DNA from: Symsagittifera roscoffensis
Lineage: Eukaryota; Xenacoelomorpha; Acoela; Convolutidae
Reading direction: 5' to 3'
Assembly (NCBI RefSeq): GCF_963678635.1
Contig: NC_087066.1
Location: 19,809,996-19,873,995, forward strand
DNA length: 64,000 nucleotides
Notes under the pieces: model-generated
The model's database searches: none
The model's input: only the letters and a program-made list of their open reading frames with translations
Told to the model about the DNA's origin: nothing
In this document: positions 58,001 to 64,000 of the stretch, in pieces
How the letters are laid out: every line of letters starts with the position of its first letter
Position numbering within the stretch: position 1 is the first letter of the stretch
Translations under genes and position numbers: made by a program

Positions 58001-59121
58001 TCGATGTCCATGAGGATCATTCTTCCGGCATTTCGACTTGCTAGGTTCCTCAAGATGTTGTTCCATCTTATGACTCCCTCGTTGTGCCTTCTTCCTGATG
58101 CTGTCAGGCTTCTCGTATTCATTGGCACAGTGCAAACTGTCAGTACCGCGCAACTGAATTTCTGCCAGAGGGTCGTAAACAAACACACCATCATTGACTC
58201 CCACAGTGCTTCCTGCTCGTCTGAACCTCTGGAGATGTCATTCGTCCCAACTAAGATCATCACATTGGGAATCTTCCCTGGATTCATGAGTTCCACCATC
58301 CGATATAATTGGGCTATCGTCGCGCCTCCAAAGGCCATCACCGTGGTGACCCACGAGGTCCTCAAATTCGACAGCACTCTGACTAAGCTGTCTCCCAATA
58401 TCAGATGAGATGTCCCGAGTGGTGGTTGCTGCAGGTTCACAGCCGGGCTCCAGGTAGCTCGATTGAAGCAGGCCCTCGGATCTGTCTCCGGAACTCTCGT
58501 GAAATTGTATTTCAATTGATTATTCTTATGCACGTCTATTATGCGAGACACTTTCTTCGCTGGCATCTTTCGTGCTTTCCTCTCTGGGATTCTCGAACTT
58601 CCCATGAGTGGTGTCACGTTACTTATCCCTTGTCTGATCACGGTCTGGGAGAGTTGTACTCTGCCCGTATCGTCAATCGTTCCATAGGGTGCAGTCACCC
58701 CTGAACCTGGCGCATTCTTGTTAGCGACCAGTCGTCCAGCTGTCTCTATCAGTTTCCTCACTGTCTGTTCTACGACGGGATCACCCAAGGTGTCACTAGG
58801 ATCCGGGATTGTTAGTCGATTTGTCTCTGCTGGGAGCCGTGTCTCCGTTGTTTGACTCATTTCTCGAGGCGTCAAGAGCTCCATCGGGGACTGCCCACGA
58901 GGAATATCCCTTGCAGGTATCACTTTCTCCACGGCCGTTGTCAACGCCACCTGCTCCGATAGCTCTTTGTATTCCTGCCTTAAGCGCTCAATCTCTTGAC
59001 CCTGCTTTTTGTTGCAGTCTTCAAACAACTTTCTCCACATGTCCCGATCTTCCTCCATCTGGAGCATGCTTCTGGTCATCTCGTCCAGCTCCTTCTTCGT
59101 ACTTCTCAGCTGATCGTTCAT
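55096..59121 (-). CDS. 1341-residue ORF: coiled coil, SGNH (GDSL) hydrolase, second SGNH-like block
   Basis: ATG at 59121. Residues 1-60 are a charged coiled coil. Residues about 236-410 form a SGNH hydrolase with every catalytic block: LGDSL (Ser245), FGG (Gly265/266), VGTND (Asn294) and DGIH (Asp388, His391). Such enzymes cleave ester bonds; lipid or sugar esters are possible substrates here. A second region has IVFAGINDHLHS (about 749-760), resembling the SGNH block III, without visible Ser or DxxH partners. The remaining 580 residues are helical and of unknown role. It ends at TAG, with ten in-frame sense codons before the next ORF's ATG. The upstream 215-residue ORF overlaps it by 101 bp; the frame is open about 80 bp upstream of the ATG, so either internal initiation or a +1 shift could start it. 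Confidence 0.8.
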   Translation of the reverse strand: MNDQLRSTKKELDEMTRSMLQMEEDRDMWRKLFEDCNKKQGQEIERLRQEYKELSEQVALTTAVEKVIPARDIPRGQSPMELLTPREMSQTTETRLPAETNRLTIPDPSDTLGDPVVEQTVRKLIETAGRLVANKNAPGSGVTAPYGTIDDTGRVQLSQTVIRQGISNVTPLMGSSRIPERKARKMPAKKVSRIIDVHKNNQLKYNFTRVPETDPRACFNRATWSPAVNLQQPPLGTSHLILGDSLVRVLSNLRTSWVTTVMAFGGATIAQLYRMVELMNPGKIPNVMILVGTNDISRGSDEQEALWESMMVCLFTTLWQKFSCAVLTVCTVPMNTRSLTASGRRHNEGVIRWNNILRNLASRNAGRMILMDIEHELRVMDQARLTTDGIHFDSMEGQAWLNRVFQERLDELEAELFDTGVLKEEGTVSDAVITTFVPPSLETRLGTVPAVTNYRQQSSSEPGRRTDVQDRLGEAPMRRTIHPRRRIGPVNPIEETAGTSRSDTRSETTSTSREERPSRDSLMWSRSIPSPWHIYKDELMKLDLQRVSFIEDARRMLNGAMLSVSRLYSITGVDWLIAASINFSSTTALRFADLEGLPSNNTMGPVNARPLQDVRLNHDEGNREERPGRFLTTRAPIGQHVKIFRQLTTPPGHVKERVYPKLVNQDGDAQRYGGLTAIKKDETIFAAYDKAEMRKAKIMVVANSEFVYTSKFLFWPDVIMLAAVDLDLLQSVSLAIGVQRQTDMNPITIVFAGINDHLHSRGFLSRLRDPTTAENAVWPAIKDILESMGEVVDATKEGSFNKVALRVVFALSPGYAHLPDGLKFVYAIVALLSEGKYDVIISAMNRMIEMENLRPLKAELPAVWSDISNAMRGFKDHALHMLVLDEVLGLELSNFSRQLKLKPGIDDDHRVITAMSNDLWFRAMEVASEDTRRKNSLETRAHLEAMVLRTKPEANQWLHLNPRVAALGADAFQQGPAMITKIHAYLLKEVNLAENAGEKTAEFVNRMCQITLETFWAQEVKGQEGFERTDSMLEGLGAGWTASFLAKVYPKVSHYLIKEFLQAVVRVSIVELIALFVTFGAESFVKGPVILLTDGIQNLRLDGLLTLIAITHGNLGGVMELARCPEKMKERVRNLDMKKSTDSWNKIRDLRHTLIQYLLQQNRFGTGEDETIEREEDVRRHVGGMPLLTDLSLAMRTDPLALIRGVTEFVTVIYGSAITFAFADVKVEAYRRSVLHLNLISAVDGSTLNWCEQHTLRELMSEDLLFAKISEPEMTVINIDDHFRDRMGEVERGHIEVFPKLWNLRPYDKTNGEITRVPRLTAAYHKVREETKDWGDYKKLP

Positions 59122-59668
59122 CTCGTCCAGATCTTGTATGGTTTGATTCGTCTGAACCTTCTGTGCTACTTTCGCCCCTTTTTGGTGGCACAGCTGCTCT
59201 CAGTGGTGAACCAGACGAGGTCGCCTTGCTGTTCATCTCCCGATGCATTCTCGTCAACCCAGGTTTGGGCTTGGAGGGCATTGGCATCTCACCTGGTTGG
59301 TAAGTCCTAGAACTTCCCAATCCAGGCTCATTCGCCAAGTCACTCCCTGAGAGAGCCCCGTTTCTCCACCTCATCACTCTCATGTTTGGGCGGTCTAGTA
59401 CTCCTCTTTCTCCATATGCTGCCATCAACAGGACTTCCGTGGGGCGGTCCTCACGGTTGTCGTGCCCTAAGATGTTGATCAGGGCGGTCAGCAACATGAC
59501 TACCTCTGGGTCCTCCAGAGCGAAGTCTCGATCGATCAGCCGACGATAGATCGCATCTATCATCGGTCCTACATATGCCTCTGCCAGGTCCATCAATTCA
59601 TCCAGGTTGAAGTTGTCCATTCTATTCTTTTCAAGTTTGATTTGATTTAATTCGATTATTTGACTCAA
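59021..59668 (-). CDS. Small acidic/low-complexity ORF before the SGNH protein
   Basis: The open frame has 215 codons. The likely start is the ATG at 59620, giving 199 residues (MDNFNLDELMDLAE...). Residues about 1-90 of the ATG form are predicted helical; the rest is Ser/Gly/Pro/charged and disordered. Its 3' end overlaps the 1341-residue ORF in the +1 frame. The position, first in the post-integrase block after a possible splice acceptor, suggests that it leads a spliced transcript, perhaps producing a fused protein with the SGNH ORF. The family is not recognised. Confidence 0.6.
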   Translation of the reverse strand: MSQIIELNQIKLEKNRMDNFNLDELMDLAEAYVGPMIDAIYRRLIDRDFALEDPEVVMLLTALINILGHDNREDRPTEVLLMAAYGERGVLDRPNMRVMRWRNGALSGSDLANEPGLGSSRTYQPGEMPMPSKPKPGLTRMHREMNSKATSSGSPLRAAVPPKRGESSTEGSDESNHTRSGRDERSAEKYEEGAGRDDQKHAPDGGRSGHVEKVV

Positions 59669-60020
59669 GTGAGTAATTTAATGATCAATCAGGATCTAGA
59701 AAAGAAATCACGAATATCACACTCATCTGTTTCACCTTAACATATATCGTTAAAATTTGCTTAAAAACAATTCAGATAAAAAAATATTTATCCTAAAATT
59801 TATTAAAATCAATTGGTTTCTAAAATTTTGGAATTCGACCTAAGATTGGACAGTCCAAACTTTGGATCTATTCCCAAGATCGTCATTTAGTTGTTCATGG
59901 TCACTAACCCCTACTTACCCATGATCTTAATAACCTAACACATAACATAACTTAACATAACACACATATCACATATTACATACAACTTAGTCTTTGGCCT
60001 AACACTCTCTCGCACATCAC
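59621..60020 (-). promoter_or_regulatory. AT-rich spacer with candidate splice acceptor
   Basis: This 400-bp stretch between the integrase and the next ORF is much richer in A/T than the coding DNA on each side and has no ORF. On the minus strand GATTTCTTTTCTAG ends at 59696, a good pyrimidine-AG acceptor 75 bp before the ATG at 59620. AACATAAC-type words repeat at 59,940-59,970. It may serve as the acceptor or promoter for the downstream ORFs, as envelope genes of Ty3/gypsy errantiviruses are expressed from spliced RNA; for this element that is inference. Confidence 0.4.
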
Positions 60021-62747
60021 TCAGCCTATACTTAAGTAATATTTCTTGTGTATATATACTTGTATGTTCGTATCAGAGAATATCACGTGTACAAGCGCGT
60101 ACAATTCCCGAGGATGCAGTCTTCCTCTGTTTGGATCGTACACTGGAAGCGAGAGCTCCTTCACGTCCATTTCCACAAGGAAGTCCCTCAGCCTCGTCAA
60201 AGACAAGACTAGGTTTTCTGGGTCCAAGTGCTGCTTCTCTGTCGCCCTCGTTACCAAGAAGCATAAGTATTTTCCCGGTATCTGCGACACCGCCGGAGGT
60301 AAGGCTGCTACGCCCCCTATCCCTGGTCTTTGCTTCCAACGGAATTCCACGTTTTTGTATTCTCTCTTAAAATCTGCCGCTAACGCTGTCCTAAAACTCA
60401 TGTCTGCGGTGATTGCTATCGCACATGTTCTGTTTGTGAGTATGAAATCACTGTCTGTTAGTACTATGTTACTAGAATATTCATTTGGTAAGTTAAAATA
60501 TGACTCAACTACCCTGCCTATGTCAGGTTTCTTAAGTTCTTCGCCTGTTTCTGCTTCTAAGTCTCCTGTTTCTCTTGCTATTCTTATTTTTTTTATTATC
60601 AAGTTTTCAGTGTGGGTAAGTCCTACCCCCACTCCCCGGACAAAAATATCCATCGACGTCCCCGTCGATCGCATACCGGGTATCAAGTCAAGGTTAGAAG
60701 CTGGAATTAGAAGTCGTCCTTCCTGGGCAGCCCAGGAAGGATCATCTCGTTCGGTCTTGATGTATTTCATGCTTTCACGATCTACGTCTTGAATCCTGAC
60801 GATGGTCTCCTCTGGATCCGAGGTCGTTTCATTCAGCCACTCTAAAACACGCAGGTTCGTCAAGTCTTGTTCGTAAGACTGCTGTTGCTCGTCGTCGAAT
60901 TCTGCCTCGGTTTTTGACCAGTCGTCAACCCACTCATCGTCGTGATCATCGACTATGTCAATGTCTTGTGACACAGTTATTTCCTCTAGACCCACTACTT
61001 CCTCCACTATCTTCTTTAGATCTATCCTATCCACTACAAAGTAGTCACCGTAAGGATTGTATTTCTTTCTTGGTCTCATCCCATCCTTCTGACGAGTCTG
61101 TATGGTGAACGGAAGATCCGGTTCCAAGTTCTTAGGAACCTCTATCTGTTCCGGATCCTGCCAATCTTCCTCTGCGTAGGGTAAGGTTTCATCGTCCGCT
61201 TCGATCTGTTCGTTTGGATCCAGGTCCAGCGGTGTATCCGTACCTTCCTCTACGACTTCGTTTCCATCGTTCTTCTCCCTGGTGCCTTTTTCATTGACCT
61301 CACAAGCAGGATCCATCATTAGATAATCCCCTTCTTCCATGTCTGCAGGTATACACCAGTCTTCTGTCGATGGATTGTGTGGCTTGATGTTCTCGTAGTG
61401 GGCGGCTCGGCCAGTACTCAGTCTATAAAAGCGTCCCTCCTGGTGCACCTCTGTAATCATGAAGGGTCCCCTCCACTTTTTTAGGAGCTTCTTTGTCCCT
61501 TTCGGTGGTATAACGTTCTGAAATACCCATACGTAGTCTCCCACCGAGTAAGCCTTTGCACCAGCTGCTTTCTTGTCGAATTTTTTCCTCTGCCTTGCCT
61601 GTGCCTGCTGAGTGTTTCGTCTACACAAATCGTTCAGCTCCTGTTGGCGTCTGATCACATCCCTCACGTAGACCTGTGGGGACGTTTTCTTTCCCTCATA
61701 TTCTGGATAGAAGAAGGTTAAGGGTAAAGACTTTTCGTGTCCAGTTAGCATCATGTGTGGACTGACTCCAGTGGTGGAGTGTTGCGTGCTGTTATATGCT
61801 CCCATCACCTGTGGAAGGTATCTGTCCCAATCAGTCATGTACCTGGAACAATATATTCTCAGCATCGACACTAACGTCCTGTTCTGTCTTTCCACTAAGC
61901 CATTCGTCTGAGGGTGGTATGTCGTGGAGTGAGCCTGAGCGACCTGTGAGCGTCTCATAAGCTCTTTCGTAAGCTCTCCTACGAAAGCTGTTCCATTATC
62001 CGATTGAAACGTCATCGGACAACCATGTCTTGCTATCCACGTATTGATCAGGTGGTCGCATGTCTCTTCCGCCGAGGCAGTTATGCAGGGCACGGCCTCT
62101 GCATACTTCGTGAAATGATCTATCATGACCAGCACCTGATTATAACCATTGTCTGTCATGCATATCTTTTGGTGATCTATTTGCACCACCTCGTTGAATT
62201 CAGACGACTCGATCGATGGTAAAGGAAATCGCAACTTCCTTGGATCCTTGACCTGTTGGCATGACAGACATGCTGTTACCCATTTCTCGCATGCCTTTTT
62301 CATCCCAGGCCACTCAAAGCGCTTCAGGATCCTCTGATATACTTTGTCGATCCCCTGATGGCCCATCTGATCATGTGACCTGAATAATAGTTCTGTCTGA
62401 TAGAGTTGCGGTAACACTATCGCGTTATACTTGTATAGGACTCTGTCTTCCTCCCTTCTTTTGCAAGCCACAATCCCGTCCTTGTTCAAATATAACCTCC
62501 CTTCCTTCTGCATGAAGTATTGTCTCAGGATGCGATAACTATCTTCCTCGAGGTCCCTTTTATCCGGAGAACCATTCTCGATCCACCTTTTCAGGTTGCT
62601 TGTCATGCGATCATTTCTCTGCGCCCTTAGAAGGTCCGAGAGTCTGTATCTCGCCTTCAAGTACGTCTTCATGACCCTCATCTGACTATTCAGCTCGTTG
62701 GGCTGATGTGTTTCTTCTTCCATCTTAACGCACCAAATCTTCGCCAA
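60021..62747 (-). CDS. Ty3/gypsy integrase fused to an acidic linker and a macro-like domain
   Basis: 908 codons are open, with no initiator ATG at the left end, so it is part of a polyprotein. The zinc-binding H2C2 domain is H125, H130, C160, C163. The catalytic core has D191, D250 and E286 (D-35-E spacing), with YHPQTNGLVER around the Glu. A GPY/F-type module follows (WRGPF, about 425-429). Residues about 460-740 are acidic and disordered. Residues about 758-908 read like a divergent macro domain: AIAITADMS, ADFKREY, GKYLCFLVTRAT, LSLPVYDPNRGRL, VHVIF and VYI align in order with the AIAHCVSxD, AxxFxxxF, LVTK, lamPrIGCG and f..t.I.V blocks of macro proteins. The glycine-rich loops that bind ADP-ribose are not conserved, so activity is doubtful. 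The integrase inserts element DNA. Confidence 0.85.
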   Translation of the reverse strand: MAKIWCVKMEEETHQPNELNSQMRVMKTYLKARYRLSDLLRAQRNDRMTSNLKRWIENGSPDKRDLEEDSYRILRQYFMQKEGRLYLNKDGIVACKRREEDRVLYKYNAIVLPQLYQTELLFRSHDQMGHQGIDKVYQRILKRFEWPGMKKACEKWVTACLSCQQVKDPRKLRFPLPSIESSEFNEVVQIDHQKICMTDNGYNQVLVMIDHFTKYAEAVPCITASAEETCDHLINTWIARHGCPMTFQSDNGTAFVGELTKELMRRSQVAQAHSTTYHPQTNGLVERQNRTLVSMLRIYCSRYMTDWDRYLPQVMGAYNSTQHSTTGVSPHMMLTGHEKSLPLTFFYPEYEGKKTSPQVYVRDVIRRQQELNDLCRRNTQQAQARQRKKFDKKAAGAKAYSVGDYVWVFQNVIPPKGTKKLLKKWRGPFMITEVHQEGRFYRLSTGRAAHYENIKPHNPSTEDWCIPADMEEGDYLMMDPACEVNEKGTREKNDGNEVVEEGTDTPLDLDPNEQIEADDETLPYAEEDWQDPEQIEVPKNLEPDLPFTIQTRQKDGMRPRKKYNPYGDYFVVDRIDLKKIVEEVVGLEEITVSQDIDIVDDHDDEWVDDWSKTEAEFDDEQQQSYEQDLTNLRVLEWLNETTSDPEETIVRIQDVDRESMKYIKTERDDPSWAAQEGRLLIPASNLDLIPGMRSTGTSMDIFVRGVGVGLTHTENLIIKKIRIARETGDLEAETGEELKKPDIGRVVESYFNLPNEYSSNIVLTDSDFILTNRTCAIAITADMSFRTALAADFKREYKNVEFRWKQRPGIGGVAALPPAVSQIPGKYLCFLVTRATEKQHLDPENLVLSLTRLRDFLVEMDVKELSLPVYDPNRGRLHPRELYALVHVIFSDTNIQVYIHKKYYLSIG

Positions 62748-62778
62748 CGGTTGTGTTTCTTGTTCAAACGGCAGAAGA

Positions 62779-63760
62779 TCAGTCCTTGACTACCGCTTTC
62801 TGAGGCAACAGGCTTATCGAGCGTTTCGATACCGCTATTGTCTCCAAGTCATCCGCTGCGTTGTCGAAGACTCTTTCGCTCGGTATAAGGTAGCGATCAC
62901 TGTCAGGATCCTGGTACACCTCTCTGTCCAGATCCCTCGCCCGAGTTTCCACTAGTAGCGTGTGTATCGCCAGTTCTGACAGTTCTGATCCCGAGTTCGA
63001 ATTCCTGTCTGAATAGGTGTCCATTCCTGAGTTTCCTGAATTATCATCCGTCGAAGAGGTTGTGCTGGAGACTGCACGCTCCTCCAGATCATGTCTGAGC
63101 CTTCTTCGCATCCATCTGAACTCCCCGGACAAAACCTTGTTCTCTAGGTCCTGTTTCTCATCAGGAGTTTTCTCGTCTATCTCAGACTCCCCGGACAAAT
63201 TTTCTTGTCCCGGGTGTTGATCTTGTGATCGTTCCTCTCATCGTCCTTCTCCCCGGACAAATAGTCTTGCAGCAGATTTTGTTCTACCTCTTCACCCTCT
63301 TTATCTCGGTCTACAAAGGTGACGGTTTTCTTACGCTTGCTGCTCCCCTGTTCTTTCTGTCCGTAAGAAGTACTGGTTGGGGTATTGAGGATACTAGTTG
63401 CTGAACTATTGTCCTACAATCCCTCTCGTTCTCTTCGTGTTGTCGTCTGGACGGCATGATCTTCACCTTCTCCCTGACTGTTAGCGATGCCACTGCTGCT
63501 GTCCACTCGGGGTCATCTCTGGTCACTTCTCTTTCTAACAATCCACCCAGCATCCGCATCATTTGTGGTGTGACTTGCACCGTTTTATCCAATAATGAGA
63601 GGCTGTTTATATTCATGCGAGAGAGTTCTTGCTGGACCAGGTTCGAGCGCAGCATCAAATCCAAGGGGACCGGGTCCTCCTTGGACAGGATCTTTATCTC
63701 GGCTGCTTTCTCTACAGGTAACTCAGGGTGCCCTGGAATTGGATGTCCAGACTTATCCAA
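62779..63760 (-). other. Frame-disturbed linker between RNase H and integrase
   Basis: Coding-like sequence continues but changes frame. 63760-63311 is in the RNase H frame after one TAG. About 63330-63160 is in the integrase frame (KRKKTVTFVD...). About 63237-62779 is in the third frame (LSGESEIDEKTPDEK...); then the integrase frame resumes. The third-frame block is bracketed by compensating shifts (-1, then +1), as expected from indels. The content is charged and low-complexity. CTCCCCGGACAAA occurs at 63121, 63187 and 63248. Confidence 0.6.
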
Positions 63761-64000
63761 CTATCTCGTTAAGGGAAGCGCTTCATAAGTTTCTTTGTCC
63801 AGAAACGAGAATCCCTCCTTTATTTCCGCCTGATTGGCCTGCTTCTGCTCCAATCTTTCATAGAACTCAGTTTTCTTGCTGAGGCTGTCAGCATTCTGGT
63901 GTTTATCACGCATCTTATGTTCGATTATCATATGGTAGCCATCCAGTCTTACTATCCATCTACCAATATAACTCTGATCCATCGAGTAGGTTTTCAACCA
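63761..64000 (-). CDS. C-terminal end of Ty3/gypsy reverse transcriptase/RNase H (partial)
   Basis: The frame is open through the window edge. GRWIVRLDGYHMIIEHK and KHQNADSLSKK match the end of the Ty3/gypsy RT-RNase H region (GR.ARW...L..Y...I.HR.G..H.NADALSR). It ends at TAG (63763-63761), after which the same frame stays open for 149 codons. The catalytic RT and most of RNase H lie beyond 64,000. Confidence 0.85.
   Translation of the reverse strand, partial: WLKTYSMDQSYIGRWIVRLDGYHMIIEHKMRDKHQNADSLSKKTEFYERLEQKQANQAEIKEGFSFLDKETYEALPLTR

Larger units (their letters stand above)
46336..64000 (-). mobile_element. Large Ty3/gypsy-type retroelement with extra downstream ORFs (left part out of the window)
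   Basis: In transcription order: RNase H end (64000-63761), linker, integrase with macro-like tail (to 60021), an AT-rich gap, then ORFs of 215, 1341, 691 and 784 residues. Reverse transcriptase and gag would lie beyond 64,000. At least 17.6 kb are visible, or about 13.4 kb after removing the internal duplication, which is long for a Ty3/gypsy element. The coding part uses G/C far more than its surroundings. All large ORFs are on one strand and nearly abut, arguing for one unit, although proof that the post-integrase ORFs belong to the same element needs another copy. Confidence 0.75.

Noticed and set aside
60046-60792. Plus-strand ORF of 248 residues
   Set aside because: Antisense to the macro-like tail of the integrase ORF; no features of its own.
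1-64000. CRISPR array, rRNA genes, bacterial operon structure
   Set aside because: No regularly spaced identical repeats, no rRNA-like conserved blocks, and the genes are spliced eukaryotic ones.

Overview
This window is metazoan nuclear DNA. It holds spliced genes with GT-AG introns, a mitochondrial complex I subunit, a eukaryote-type glutathione synthetase and a B-box protein, all set in AT-rich, repeat-rich sequence. No sequence here fixes the phylum, so I call it an invertebrate-type animal genome and go no further.

Layout. 0.8-6.6 kb: two Tc1-type foldback elements (TA target duplications); the second is split by a 4.4-kb CR1/jockey-like LINE with a 5-bp target duplication, whose ORFs are broken. 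8.1-9.9 kb: an intronless B-box protein (minus). 10.4-22.8 kb: a glutathione synthetase gene (minus), assembled here from six confident exons and one doubtful exon; its introns are packed with palindromes, hAT-type MITEs, tRNA-like repeats and LINE relics. 22.8-32.3 kb: repeat-filled intergenic DNA. 32.3-38.5 kb: a four-exon gene of unknown family (plus) whose intron phases all match. 38.5-43.2 kb: repeats. 43.2-43.9 kb: NDUFV2 (minus, single exon). 44.3-44.7 kb: a retrotransposon C-terminal fragment.

45-64 kb: one large, comparatively GC-rich retroelement, all on the minus strand and running off the right edge. In coding order it has the end of a Ty3/gypsy RNase H, a frame-disturbed linker, an integrase fused to a long acidic tail and a macro-like domain, then four further ORFs downstream of pol. 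These are a small ORF; a 1341-residue protein with a coiled coil, a complete SGNH (GDSL) hydrolase and a second SGNH-like block; a 691-residue protein; and a 784-residue protein. The last two are of unknown family. A 4,243-bp near-perfect tandem duplication inside the element creates an extra truncated copy of the 1341 and 691 ORFs. Several junctions between ORFs are in-frame UAG codons or short frame overlaps, which suggests recoding or recent decay. This element is the most unusual object in the window.

The host genes (GSS, NDUFV2, B-box, unknown gene) show no shared pathway; they are separate genes in a TE-rich landscape.
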